Assembly: GCA_016715965.1 (NCBI GenBank)
Contig: JADJXG010000001.1
Span: 2,609,501-2,673,500, forward strand
DNA length: 64,000 nucleotides
Reading direction: 5' to 3'
Origin: Saprospiraceae bacterium
GTDB lineage: Bacteria > Bacteroidota > Bacteroidia > Chitinophagales > Saprospiraceae
The notes beneath the pieces were generated by a model. The model saw only the letters and a program-made list of their open reading frames with translations, did no database searches and was not told the DNA's origin. Below, piece by piece: positions 43,088-51,446 of this stretch; positions within the stretch are counted from its first letter, which is position 1, and every line of letters starts with the position of its first letter. The position numbers and the translations under genes were made by a program.

Positions 43088-44020
43088 ATGAATTATTACA
43101 CTGAAACAACATATTGGAAAAAATACAATGATTTTTTACCAGAAGAGTTACAATACAAGAATAACAAACTTCCTATTGAAGAATATTGGAAATGGAAAGA
43201 CTTTAATATTCATTTAGACAGAATGAAAAATCCAAATTCACCATTAAAAATAATTATACTTCACGGTGCTGGTGGTAATGGTAGAGTTGTTGGTTTATTG
43301 GGCAACTTTTTACACCCTTTAGGTTATGAATATGTTGCACCGGATTTAATTGGATACGGATTAACAAAAAATCCTAAAAAAATAAATATTGAATATTCGG
43401 TTTGGGTAGATAGTATATCTGACTTTATCAATGAAGAATTATTAAAGGATAATAGACCGGTTGTATTGTTTGGGCTTAGTGTGGGTGGATTGTTAGCATA
43501 TCAGGTTGCTGCAAAAAATGATAATGTAAAAGGTATAATTGCAACAACTTTGGCAGACCCTCGTTCCAAAAAAGTAAGAGATGACCTGGCAAGGAATAAA
43601 TTTTTAAGTAGAGCCGGAATGCCAATCAGTAATTTTTTTAAGTTATTATCTGACCATATTAAACTACCCATAAAGTGGCTTTGCAAAATGGATAAAATTA
43701 CTAATGACGTTAATTTTTCAAAGGTGTTTTCAAATGATAAATTGGCAGGCGGTAGTATGGTTAAGCTAAGATTTTTAAGGACATATATGAACTTTAAGCC
43801 TGATAAAGAACCGGAAAACTTTAATAAATGTCCGGTTTTGTTTTTACAACCTGAAAAAGATACTTGGACAACATTAGAAACGAGTAAACCTTTTTACGAT
43901 AGACTTAATTGCATTAAGAGATTAGTGATGTTAGAAAATTGTGGACATGCTCCATACGAAGAACCTGGGTTAACTACTATGAAAACAGAAATTTTAAAAA
44001 TTTTAACCGAAATAAAATAA
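43088..44020 (+). CDS. Alpha/beta hydrolase
   Basis: 310 residues. LKIIILHGAGGNGRVVGLLGNFLHPLGYEYVAPDLIGYGLT holds the HGAGG oxyanion region and the following strand; the nucleophile is Ser in VVLFGLSVGGLLAYQVA. CPVLFLQPEKDTWTTLETSKPF supplies the acid and LENCGHAPYEEPG the histidine. A long insertion between about 165 and 240 forms the lid. The fold covers esterases, lipases and dehalogenases; the substrate is unknown. Third gene of cassette 9, 71 bp after the dehydrogenase gene. Base composition is visibly more AT-rich than that of the other cassette 9 genes. Confidence 0.82.
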   Translation: MNYYTETTYWKKYNDFLPEELQYKNNKLPIEEYWKWKDFNIHLDRMKNPNSPLKIIILHGAGGNGRVVGLLGNFLHPLGYEYVAPDLIGYGLTKNPKKINIEYSVWVDSISDFINEELLKDNRPVVLFGLSVGGLLAYQVAAKNDNVKGIIATTLADPRSKKVRDDLARNKFLSRAGMPISNFFKLLSDHIKLPIKWLCKMDKITNDVNFSKVFSNDKLAGGSMVKLRFLRTYMNFKPDKEPENFNKCPVLFLQPEKDTWTTLETSKPFYDRLNCIKRLVMLENCGHAPYEEPGLTTMKTEILKILTEIK

Positions 44021-44087
44021 TAACTGCATACAGTAATTTTCAGAAATAATTAATTTGTTAAAATAACATTTAAAACTCTCTACACCT

Positions 44088-44561
44088 ATGGAAACAAATC
44101 CATCTTTACCAAACAATAAAAACGTAAATCTTATTTATTGGCTTCCATTTATTTGTTTTGTTTTACATACCATAGAAGAAATCCCTGGTTTTGCAATTTG
44201 GGTAGCTAAACATTTCAAAGAGTATTCTACCGAAACTTTTGTTTTTGAACATATACCTTTAATCTGGCTCGCCTTAGCTACCTCGTATTTTGCTACAACG
44301 ACAGAGAAAAAGGTATGGAAGATTTTGGCGGTGGCCTGGCAAATACAGTTTGGTCTTAACGCTTTCTTTCATCTTACAACAACCCTGTTATTTGACGAAT
44401 ATGCTCCAGGTTTATTTGTGGGAGTAGGAATTAATTTACCATTAACCGTGTATTTGTTATATCAGGTCATAAAATTTAAGCTATTATCTAAAACCAATCT
44501 TTTAATAGCTTTTGGAATTGGCATTTTAGTGGCTGGTTTAGCAATAGCAACTTTGTTTTAG
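44088..44561 (+). CDS. HXXEE-domain membrane protein
   Basis: 157 residues with four predicted membrane segments. NLIYWLPFICFVLHTIEEIPGFAIWVAKHF carries the diagnostic H-T-I-E-E motif (HXXEE family), then VFEHIPLIWLALATSYFATTTEK, WQIQFGLNAFFHLTTTLLF with a second conserved histidine, and two C-terminal helices (GVGINLPLTVYLLYQVIKF, LLIAFGIGILVAGLAIATLF). The conserved H and E suggest a metal centre in the membrane; no reaction is established for the family. Last gene of cassette 9, ending 58 bp before the attC9 arm. Confidence 0.82.
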   Translation: METNPSLPNNKNVNLIYWLPFICFVLHTIEEIPGFAIWVAKHFKEYSTETFVFEHIPLIWLALATSYFATTTEKKVWKILAVAWQIQFGLNAFFHLTTTLLFDEYAPGLFVGVGINLPLTVYLLYQVIKFKLLSKTNLLIAFGIGILVAGLAIATLF

Positions 44562-44619
44562 TATGACTAAACAAACTATGGAAATTAAACGGACAAAACT
44601 AACGGACGAAAAACAACGA

Positions 44620-44755
44620 ACCGCTAACAAGGGGTTTGCGATAGCGGGGGTTCCGTGCTTCACAGACACATTTGTGCAAGGTGGAAGTTCAGTTCTCCAA
44701 ATGAAGTTTAGTGCTAAAACACCCCGCCATCGCAAACCCCCGAAACGTTGGCAGC
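44620..44755 (+). repeat. attC-like site 9 (end of cassette 9)
   Basis: 136 bp. Left arm ACCGCTAAC complements the attC8 right arm GTTAGCGGT; own right arm GTTGGCAGC (44747). Stems GGGGTTTGCGAT/ATCGCAAACCCC (12 bp, perfect) and GCGGGG/CCCCGC. Closes a 4.0-kb four-gene cassette. Confidence 0.88.
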
Positions 44756-44803
44756 AACTTTAAGTGACAGAAAAACAAAACTTTAAAACAAAAACAATAA
44801 ATT

Positions 44804-45826
44804 ATGAAATACGCATTTTGGAACAACAAAGGTGGGACAGGAAAAACAAGCCTTGCATTTCAGACAATAACTGAATATGCTATTGCAAACCCTACAAAAA
44901 GAATTTTAGCTATTGACTTATGTCCACAAGCTAACTTGTCAGAAATATTAATGGGTGGACTTCTTGGAAACGGTGGAAACAACCTAAACAATTTATATAC
45001 ATCAACACCAGCAACTTCAATTGGTGGTTATTTCCAAGAGCGACTTTCAAGTCCTTATCAAGTTCCGACAATAAACGCAGCACAATACATTTCAAACCCG
45101 AGCAGTTTCAACAATAGTATCCCTGTAAATATTGACCTAATTGCAGGCGACAGAATTGTTGAGTTGCAATCAAACTCAATTTCTGCTCTTTCAATAACTC
45201 AAATACCGGGTGTTGACACTTACATTAAAATCGTAGATTGGGTTAACGACCTTATTGACGCATTAAATCAACTAAACAATTACGATGATGTGTTTATAGA
45301 CACAAACCCAAGTTTTGCAATTTACACCCAAATTGCACTTGCGGCAAGTGAACGACTTATTGTTCCCGTAATGGCTGATGACAGTTCAAGAAGAGCATTG
45401 AGAAATATCTTCTCATTGGTTTACGGACTTAATTTACCTTCTACAATTTATAATCAATACGCATTCAACAACAAATTAACTGCCGCAGGTAAAGTATTGC
45501 CTAAAATACATTTAGTAGTTAAAAACAGACTTACCCAATATATGGGACCTGCATCAGCATACGCTTCGGTTTTAACGTCAATTGACCAAGACATTAACTC
45601 AATTCTCACCTCCCATCCTCAACACTTTACATTTAACAATATAGTAAATGGAGTTGTTGAAGTGAGAGATTTTCAAACGACAGGAGTTGTTGCATTTGCA
45701 GAAGCAACACCTTTCTCACGTTTGGCAACAGGAAATCATAACATTTTTGGAAATATTACACAAGTTCAACAGGCATATTTGACAAACTGTATAACATCAA
45801 TCAATGGAATTGTAACACGAATATAA
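44804..45826 (+). CDS. ParA/MinD-type ATPase
   Basis: 340 residues. MKYAFWNNKGGTGKTSLAFQTI is a deviant Walker A (KGGTGKTS) at the very N-terminus; ILAIDLCPQANLSEIL gives the A' region and YDDVFIDTNPSFAIYTQIALAASERLIVPVMADDSSRRALRNI the Walker B. The partner ParB and any centromere-like repeats are absent, so plasmid partition is unlikely. Sole gene of cassette 10. The next cassette holds an AIPR-family abortive-infection protein, and ParA-like ATPases do occur with phage-defence genes, but that functional link is only suggested by adjacency. Confidence 0.85.
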   Translation: MKYAFWNNKGGTGKTSLAFQTITEYAIANPTKRILAIDLCPQANLSEILMGGLLGNGGNNLNNLYTSTPATSIGGYFQERLSSPYQVPTINAAQYISNPSSFNNSIPVNIDLIAGDRIVELQSNSISALSITQIPGVDTYIKIVDWVNDLIDALNQLNNYDDVFIDTNPSFAIYTQIALAASERLIVPVMADDSSRRALRNIFSLVYGLNLPSTIYNQYAFNNKLTAAGKVLPKIHLVVKNRLTQYMGPASAYASVLTSIDQDINSILTSHPQHFTFNNIVNGVVEVRDFQTTGVVAFAEATPFSRLATGNHNIFGNITQVQQAYLTNCITSINGIVTRI

Positions 45827-45831
45827 AAGCA

Positions 45832-45967
45832 GCTGCCAACAGGCGTTTGGCTCAATGGCGGGTAACGTGGTTAATTGAACATTCTGCCTCGCATCAACAT
45901 TTGTGGTGTATTGACAATTTTGTGCTCCGAAATCCGCCACTGCGCCAAGCGCCAAAACGTTGGCGGT
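45832..45967 (+). repeat. attC-like site 10 (end of cassette 10)
   Basis: 136 bp. Left arm GCTGCCAAC complements the attC9 right arm GTTGGCAGC; own right arm GTTGGCGGT (45959). Stems GGCGTTTGGC/GCCAAGCGCC and TGGCGG/CCGCCA. Only 5 bp separate the ParA-like stop from its arm. Closes a 1.2-kb cassette. Confidence 0.87.
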
Positions 45968-46011
45968 CATGCTAAAAACGACACAGTAAACAATTAACAA
46001 CGACATAAAAT

Positions 46012-47769
46012 ATGTTTGAACAGATTAACGAAGAAATTAAAACACCCTACTATCAGGACAATTTCCCCAACAACGGACAAAGATTTGTGGCTTGGTATTT
46101 ACGTAATGTTCACTTACGTGACATGGTAGAAACCCGAGACGACATTACTGATGGTGCGGACGACAAACAGATAGATGCCATAGTAATTGACGATGATAAA
46201 AACACAATTTTTATTCTTCAAGGAAAGTTCATTGGTGGGACAGCGGTTGACGCTGAACCATTGAGAGAAGTATTATCCTCATGGATACAGCTACGTGACC
46301 TTGTTAGACTTCAAGAAGTTGGGAACAACAAACTGAAAAGAAAATTATCAGACGTTGCAAGAGCGTTAGAAGACGACTATGAAATTGCCTTTGAATTAAT
46401 AACCACGGGGGACTTAACGGCAGCAGCCAAAAATGACCTTGCGACCTTTCAACAACAGCTTGCGGACTTATCTGAAAAAGACGACTTAATCTGTTCAATT
46501 TCTGTAATAGACAGTGACGAAATTAAAAGACGTTATGACCTTGCACTTGAAAAGGAAAATCCTTCCATAAACCATGTAATAGACCTTTCAGCAGGGCACT
46601 TTATGTATGAAACATTAGCAAACACTCAAGTTGCTATTGGGGCACTTCCGTTGAAAGAGTGCATAAAAATACCAGGTATAAAAGATGGAACTCTATTTCA
46701 AAAAAATGTTAGACAGAGTTTAGGACTGAGTAACACAGTAAATAAGGGTATCAGACAAACAATTTACAGTGACAAACACAAAGACTTCTTCTTTTTCCAT
46801 AATGGTATTACTGCTATTTGTAACAGAATGGAAAAGAAGGATAATCAATTGAAACTACATGGACTTAGTGTTGTAAACGGTTGTCAATCTTTAAACACGA
46901 TTTTAAGTTGCAGTGAAAAGGTCAAAACACTTGAAGACACTTACGTTCTTTTCCGCTTCTATGAAATCCCACAGCGAGACAGAGCCGATAGAATAAGCAT
47001 TAACACAAACTCTCAAAGCGCAGTAAAACCAAGAGATTTAAGAAGTAATGACAAGCGTGTTTTAAATATCAAAAAACAATTTGAGCAGAAATACTCACAA
47101 GGTTACTTTATTACAAAACGTGGTGAAGTTCCGCCAGCCGACAAGGACAAATCTTATGTTCTCGACTTTTCAGACTTGGGCAAGTTCTTAATTGCTTGGC
47201 ATTCACAAAGACCAAATATTTCATACAGCGAGACAAAAATATTTGACAAATACTTTGAGCAGCTCTTTAAAAGAGAATACAAACCTGAAAATGCCCATGC
47301 ACTTAATTTCTTCTATCAAGAAATTCTGAAAACATGGGGAAAAGAAAATCCGCTTGGACTTAATGAAACTCTCTTAGCAATGAAAGCATATGCTCCCTAT
47401 CACCATTTATATGCTGTATCAATGTGCTTTTCAATATCAAATAACCAAGCTGAAAGAGTTCCATTTCCAATAAAGTGTTATGAGAAAGCCAAAGAAGCAG
47501 GGATGGTTGGAGAGATAATTAAAATTGCAGGTGTGAGCCTAAATATGGCACTTGAAGCAGCAGCAAATGAACCGCAACCCCAAAACAGAGTTTTCAGCCC
47601 TCATAATTGGATTAAGGCAAAAAGTTGTTTAGCAGGAATAAATGGTGCTATTAGAAACTATTTCAGTATGCTTCCTCTTATGCCGGGCGGACAAGAAATA
47701 AAAAACCGACTGACAACAACTCTTGAATTAAATCCCGAAGACTTTGAATATAGATGGGCAGCGGACTAA
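46012..47769 (+). CDS. AIPR-family (abortive infection phage resistance) protein
   Basis: 585 residues. The N-terminal part has DDKQIDAIVIDDDKNTIFILQGKFI, a D...(I/L)-Q-x-K pattern suggestive of a PD-(D/E)xK-like nuclease core (D-x(~14)-Q-G-K). The AIPR region proper is GLSNTVNKGIRQTIYSDKHKDFFFFHNGITAICNRMEKKDNQLKLHGLSVVNGCQSLNTILSC with the diagnostic FFFHNGIT and VNGCQS strings, followed by RISINTNSQSAVKPRDLRSND. Family knowledge: AIPR proteins are linked to abortive phage infection, mechanism unsettled. Sole gene of cassette 11, 45 bp after the attC10 right arm. Confidence 0.87.
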   Translation: MFEQINEEIKTPYYQDNFPNNGQRFVAWYLRNVHLRDMVETRDDITDGADDKQIDAIVIDDDKNTIFILQGKFIGGTAVDAEPLREVLSSWIQLRDLVRLQEVGNNKLKRKLSDVARALEDDYEIAFELITTGDLTAAAKNDLATFQQQLADLSEKDDLICSISVIDSDEIKRRYDLALEKENPSINHVIDLSAGHFMYETLANTQVAIGALPLKECIKIPGIKDGTLFQKNVRQSLGLSNTVNKGIRQTIYSDKHKDFFFFHNGITAICNRMEKKDNQLKLHGLSVVNGCQSLNTILSCSEKVKTLEDTYVLFRFYEIPQRDRADRISINTNSQSAVKPRDLRSNDKRVLNIKKQFEQKYSQGYFITKRGEVPPADKDKSYVLDFSDLGKFLIAWHSQRPNISYSETKIFDKYFEQLFKREYKPENAHALNFFYQEILKTWGKENPLGLNETLLAMKAYAPYHHLYAVSMCFSISNNQAERVPFPIKCYEKAKEAGMVGEIIKIAGVSLNMALEAAANEPQPQNRVFSPHNWIKAKSCLAGINGAIRNYFSMLPLMPGGQEIKNRLTTTLELNPEDFEYRWAAD

Positions 47770-47789
47770 CAGACATAGAAGAAGCACGA

Positions 47790-47925
47790 ACCGCCAACAT
47801 GCGTTTGGCGCAATGGCGGGTGACGAGGTTAAGTCAAGTGCAGTGCTTCTATGAAGCATTTGTGCAGGCTGACAGTTTAGTGCTTCTAAGTCCGCCACTA
47901 CGCCAAGCGCAAAAACGTTGTGCAC
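47790..47925 (+). repeat. attC-like site 11 (end of cassette 11)
   Basis: 136 bp. Left arm ACCGCCAAC complements the attC10 right arm GTTGGCGGT; own right arm GTTGTGCAC (47917). Stems GCGTTTGGCG/CGCCAAGCGC and TGGCGG/CCGCCA. Closes a 2.0-kb cassette. Confidence 0.87.
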
Positions 47926-47959
47926 AATGCCGCGGGACAGCGGGACTGTGCTTCGAACA

Positions 47960-48017
47960 TTGGCACTTTTGCTTGCCACTCATTCCCGCGCGACACCAAA
48001 GCAAGCAAAAGAGCCAA
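47960..48017 (+). repeat. ACA/AGA-type hairpin, cassette 12 left copy
   Basis: TTGGC-ACT-TTTGCTTGC ... GCAAGCAAA-AGA-GCCAA. The internal loop is ACT/AGA instead of ACA/AGA and the loop sequence differs, but the architecture is that of the copies around cassettes 1, 4, 5 and 14. Confidence 0.65.
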
Positions 48018-48071
48018 CGATTTCCCAAGATGAAAAATTTACTAATTTCAACTACATATTAAAAGACTGAG

Positions 48072-49148
48072 ATGAACTTTTTAATCAACACACTAAAAAA
48101 AATACTATTAGTACTTCTTTGTTCCAGTTGGACTCATTGTGCCACATCACAAAATTTACCGCGTATAATTGTGTTATCAACTGGCGGCACAATTGCTGGA
48201 CAGCAACCGAATATGGATAAGGCAGGTTATTTGCCGGGCAAAATTCCCGTTGAGGAATTACTCAAGAACATTCCTTCAATCACTCAAAAGGCCATTATTC
48301 AGGGAGAGCAAATAGCATCGATAGGAAGTTATGATATGACTGTAGACATATGGATAAAAATAGCACTGCGTATCAATGAAATATTTGTTAAGAATGAAGC
48401 TGATGGAATTGTAATAACCCATGGTACAGATACGCAAGAAGAAACAGCTTATTTTCTCAATCTTACTGTTCAATCAGATAAACCAGTTGTATTAACTGGA
48501 TCAATGCGTCCAGCAACAGCCATAAGCGCTGATGGGTCTAAAAATTTATATGATGCCATCATTGTAGCAAGTGATACTAGCAGTAAGGGAAAAGGTGTGC
48601 TGTTATGCTTTAATGAGAATGTCTATGATGCTAAAAATGTAGTTAAGTCAAGCACTACCAGTGTGAATGCATTCTCGTCACCAAATACTGGTGCCATAGG
48701 ACAAGTATATGATGGAAAAGTATTTTATAACACCAAGACATTTAATAAGCATAACGGTTTTAGCGCTTTTGACATCACTAAACTTGCTTCATTACCAAAC
48801 GTAGAAATTGTTTATGCTTATGCAGGAGCCTCTGATGCGGCAATAAATGCTTTTATCAATAATAAAGTTGACGGGATAATAATAGCGGGGACTGGGAATG
48901 GCAGTTATGATAAAGCTATACGAGAATCCGTAAATGATGCAGTTAAAAAAGGCATAATAGTAGTAAGATCATCAAGAGTATTTTCAGGGAAAGTTACCAC
49001 TCAATATGTAGGACAATTTGACGATTCTAAATTTGGTACAATATTTTCAGATAATCTTAATCCTCAAAAAGCAAGAATACTTTTGATGCTTGCGTTAACC
49101 ATCACAAAAGACAAAAATAGAATTCAAGAATTGTTTCTGACTTATTGA
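48072..49148 (+). CDS. ansB: Type II (periplasmic) L-asparaginase
   Basis: 358 residues. A signal peptide (about residues 1-26, KKILLVLLCSSWTHCATSQ) is followed by RIIVLSTGGTIAGQQ, whose TGGTIAG contains the nucleophilic threonine, and DGIVITHGTDTQEETAYFLNLTV with the second catalytic Thr-Asp pair (HGTDT). VVLTGSMRPATAISADGSKNLYDAI is also diagnostic. It hydrolyses asparagine (often glutamine too) to aspartate and ammonia outside the cytoplasm. Sole gene of cassette 12. Its codon and base composition look somewhat less AT-rich than neighbouring cassettes. An exported asparaginase is unusual cargo for a mobile cassette. Confidence 0.92.
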   Translation: MNFLINTLKKILLVLLCSSWTHCATSQNLPRIIVLSTGGTIAGQQPNMDKAGYLPGKIPVEELLKNIPSITQKAIIQGEQIASIGSYDMTVDIWIKIALRINEIFVKNEADGIVITHGTDTQEETAYFLNLTVQSDKPVVLTGSMRPATAISADGSKNLYDAIIVASDTSSKGKGVLLCFNENVYDAKNVVKSSTTSVNAFSSPNTGAIGQVYDGKVFYNTKTFNKHNGFSAFDITKLASLPNVEIVYAYAGASDAAINAFINNKVDGIIIAGTGNGSYDKAIRESVNDAVKKGIIVVRSSRVFSGKVTTQYVGQFDDSKFGTIFSDNLNPQKARILLMLALTITKDKNRIQELFLTY

Positions 49149-49312
49149 TTGAAAAATCATTAATTACTTATAAGTCCAGACGGTGAGGCTAGCAAGAAAT
49201 TGGACATGGGAAAGATTAAAAGAGTTGAAAATTGACAAGCCGACTGTCGACTAAAAACATTTCGGACTTCTTTACCGATAGAGACATCGACAAAGATTCA
49301 TGCTTCGAACCC

Positions 49313-49376
49313 GCAGCACCAATGCCCAAAGCCGCGCAACTTCAACACACATCCAAAGCTTTGACATCCGTGCTGC
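49313..49376 (+). repeat. Hairpin, weak ACA/AGA-type, cassette 12 right copy
   Basis: GCAGCAC ... AAAGC / GCTTT ... GTGCTGC. Two stems separated by a mismatched loop, at the position expected for a right copy, but the ACA/AGA pair is not conserved. Low-confidence member. Confidence 0.35.
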
Positions 49377-49400
49377 TCAGTAACGGTCGAATGCGGCACT

Positions 49401-49570
49401 GTGCACAACAAAAGGTTTGCACAATTGCCGGGTTCGGTGTCCTCATTAACTCTCGGTTTCATTATTTACATTTGTCACGGGGGACACTGTACAACTGGTC
49501 AGCCTTGCCATGCTTCGCATTTAGCAAGGCTTCCTATACCGGCAACTGTGCAAACCCAAACGTTAGCGGT
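49401..49570 (+). repeat. attC-like site 12 (end of cassette 12), long variant
   Basis: 170 bp, about 34 bp longer than the others. Left arm GTGCACAAC complements the attC11 right arm GTTGTGCAC, extending to 15 of 16 positions. Own right arm GTTAGCGGT (49562). Stems GGTTTGCACA/TGTGCAAACC and TTGCCGG/CCGGCAA, both perfect; the extra length is in the terminal part, which contains an additional AGCCTTGC/GCAAGGCT hairpin. Closes a 1.6-kb cassette. Confidence 0.83.
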
Positions 49571-49610
49571 CAGGCTACAACGACACCCAAACGACAATAA
49601 TCATAACGGA

Positions 49611-50006
49611 ATGACAACAGAAAAAGATAAAGCATCTGTAAGACAAAAGGAAATAGTTGCCCAGTATCTTCACGAGCTTGACAAACATTTGACCGACCTT
49701 AAAAACGGAATGGCTGACAAAACTTTTGAAATAAAGGATTTGGCTGAATTGCTATTTGTAAGTCCCAAACATTTGAGCAACACTATTCAGGAAGTATTAG
49801 GGAAATCGCCCTGCGATATTTATGAAGAGCGGCTTATGGAAATTTCTAAAGAACTTTTGCTTACAACCAACAACACCATCTCACATATCGCACAGACATT
49901 AACCTTTGACCCGTCTAACTTCACCAAATTTTTCAAGAGCTATGAAGGCAAAACCCCAAAACAATTTCGTGAACTAAATTCAAAAACTGAACTTCTCACC
50001 AAATAA
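49611..50006 (+). CDS. AraC-family transcriptional regulator
   Basis: 131 residues from ATG 49611 (MTTEKDKASVRQKEIVAQYLHELDKHL); upstream in-frame starts fall inside the attC12 hairpin and are not credible. The whole protein is little more than the AraC DNA-binding unit: FEIKDLAELLFVSPKHLSNTIQEVLGKSPCDIYEERLMEISKELLLTTNNTISHIAQTLTFDPSNFTKFFKSYEGKTPKQFRE, two helix-turn-helices. No sensor domain is present. It precedes an SDR dehydrogenase gene, with a palindrome and a direct repeat in the 69-bp gap, so it probably controls that gene. First gene of cassette 13. Confidence 0.87.
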   Translation: MTTEKDKASVRQKEIVAQYLHELDKHLTDLKNGMADKTFEIKDLAELLFVSPKHLSNTIQEVLGKSPCDIYEERLMEISKELLLTTNNTISHIAQTLTFDPSNFTKFFKSYEGKTPKQFRELNSKTELLTK

Positions 50007-50035
50007 TCGGAACTTCTCACCATAATTCAACCCAT

Positions 50036-50075
50036 AATCTATTTGGAAATTTGCACCAACAAATTCAAATAGATT
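50036..50075 (+). promoter_or_regulatory. Candidate operator: inverted repeat abutting the SDR start codon
   Basis: AATCTATTTG at 50036 pairs with CAAATAGATT ending at 50075, directly before the SDR ATG at 50076; the inner AAATTTG/CAAATT also pair. A 13-bp direct repeat GAACTTCTCACCA occurs at 49989 and 50010, 21 bp apart, the spacing of AraC-type half-sites. Together they suggest regulation of the SDR gene by the AraC regulator just upstream. Confidence 0.5.
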
Positions 50076-50948
50076 ATGACAAAGAAAATTCTAATAACAG
50101 GTGCAAGTGGTGGCTTCGGAAAATTAATCGTATTTGCACTGTTACAAAAAGGTCATTCAGTTGCCGCTTCTATGCGGGACATCAATGGGAAAAACAAATC
50201 CATTGCAGACGAACTGAGTAAAGCAGGAGCAAAAATTATAGAAATTGATGTTACTGACGATACAAGTGTAAACAATGGAGTGCAAAAAGCCATTGCAGAA
50301 CTTAATGGCTTAGATGTTTTGATAAACAATGCAGGTACCGGAGTTCTTGGAATGCAGGAGTTTTTTACACCTGCCGATTTTCAAAAAATATTTGACATTA
50401 ATGTTTTTGGGGTACAACGAATGAACAGGGCCGTTGTTCCCTATTTCCGTGAAAAGAAGGACGGTTTGATTGTTTATACTTCAAGCTTGCTTGGCAGAAT
50501 AGCCTTGCCATTTTACGGAGCTTATCAGGCTTCAAAATGGGCATTGGAAGCTCTAGCAGAAAATTACAGGGTAGAACTTTCTGGTTTCGGAATTGAAAAT
50601 TGCATTGTAGAGCCGGGAGGATACCCAACTTCATTTAACGAAAATCTAATAAAGCCAAGCGACAAAAGTAGAGAAGCCGCTTATGGCGATTTTGCAAAAG
50701 TGCCTGAAATAGCACTTCAAAATTTTGAGAATGTTTTAAAGAACAATCCGCAACAAGACCCTCAAAAAGTGGCAGACGCTTATGCCGAACTTCTTGAAAA
50801 ACCCAAAGGCGAAAAACCATTCCGTAAGGCAGTTGATTTTATTGGTATGGCAGAACATATCCAAAAATATAATGAACACCACGAGCAAATAATGACAGGA
50901 CTTTACACAAAATTTGGAACACAAGGAATGCTGAGTGTAAAGAAATAA
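50076..50948 (+). CDS. Short-chain dehydrogenase/reductase (SDR)
   Basis: 290 residues. ILITGASGGFGKLIVFALLQKGHSVAAS has the cofactor-binding TGASGGFG. DVLINNAGTGVLG is the NNAG motif, VYTSSLLGRIALPFYGAYQASKWALEALAENYRVEL supplies catalytic Ser and the YxxxK pair (YQASK), and CIVEPGGYPTSF follows. It is a classical-type SDR oxidising or reducing a small alcohol/carbonyl compound with NAD(P); the substrate is unknown. Second gene of cassette 13, probably controlled by the AraC regulator encoded upstream through the operator-like repeats in between. Confidence 0.9.
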   Translation: MTKKILITGASGGFGKLIVFALLQKGHSVAASMRDINGKNKSIADELSKAGAKIIEIDVTDDTSVNNGVQKAIAELNGLDVLINNAGTGVLGMQEFFTPADFQKIFDINVFGVQRMNRAVVPYFREKKDGLIVYTSSLLGRIALPFYGAYQASKWALEALAENYRVELSGFGIENCIVEPGGYPTSFNENLIKPSDKSREAAYGDFAKVPEIALQNFENVLKNNPQQDPQKVADAYAELLEKPKGEKPFRKAVDFIGMAEHIQKYNEHHEQIMTGLYTKFGTQGMLSVKK

Positions 50949-51020
50949 GTCAACGTGAAATATTTTCAGGACAAAGGTTAATACTTCGGTATTGACCTTT
51001 TGGCATTAGCAAAAGCCCGA

Positions 51021-51156
51021 ACCGCTAACAAGGTATTTGCAAAAGCACGGCTGACGGAAGTAATTGAACAGTTGTGCATCTATCAACTTTTGTGCTTATA
51101 TTTAGCTGACGTTTTTCAAATACCGTGCCTTCGCAAATACCCAAAACGTTACCGGA
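51021..51156 (+). repeat. attC-like site 13 (end of cassette 13)
   Basis: 136 bp. Left arm ACCGCTAAC complements the attC12 right arm GTTAGCGGT; own right arm GTTACCGGA (51148). Stems GGTATTTGC/GCAAATACC and GCACGG/CCGTGC, both perfect. Closes a 1.6-kb cassette. Confidence 0.87.
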
Positions 51157-51260
51157 AACCCTATGACGACAGTGCTAACATTAAAATGATTGATATGAAA
51201 CGAACTTTTGGGAACAATTTAACCAAACAACTTACCGACAAACAGACAGGCAACGCTTCG

Positions 51261-51311
51261 TTTTTAATTTCTTTTTTTTGCCAACGCACAAATATTTTAA
51301 TTCAATTTTTT
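51261..51311 (+). repeat. Cassette 14 AT-rich inverted repeat, left arm
   Basis: TTTTTAATTTCTTTTTTTT (51261-51279) and TTTTAATTCAATTTTTT (51295-51311) recur inverted and in mirrored order at 59162-59212, about 7.9 kb away. Confidence 0.65.
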
Positions 51312-51321
51312 GGCAACGCAC

Positions 51322-51387
51322 AAAACACACTTTCATTTTTTCCCCAACCCACGAACCCAACGCAGAAAAAAAATGAAAGAGTGTTTT
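51322..51387 (+). repeat. ACA/AGA-type hairpin, cassette 14 left copy
   Basis: AAAACAC-AC-TTTCATTTTTT ... AAAAAATGAAA-GA-GTGTTTT, with loop CCCAACCCACGAACCCAACGC. The stems are AT-rich but fully paired. Confidence 0.65.
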
Positions 51388-51446
51388 CTCCAACGCTTTA
51401 AGAAAAACAAACAACCAAAAACTATCGTAGCTGCATAAATATTACC

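Noticed and set aside
44804..45826. Plasmid partition gene
   Set aside because: No ParB, no replication gene and no iteron-like repeats are nearby; the gene is a lone cassette.
49232..49600. 122-residue open frame across attC12
   Set aside because: Spans the site and its surrounding hairpins; no start signal and no family resemblance.
51000..51401. 133-residue open frame across attC13 and the cassette 14 left hairpin
   Set aside because: Repeat translation only; the same kind of peptide appears at every attC site, including 23194-23589, 44563-44763, 47754-48062 and 59225-59464.
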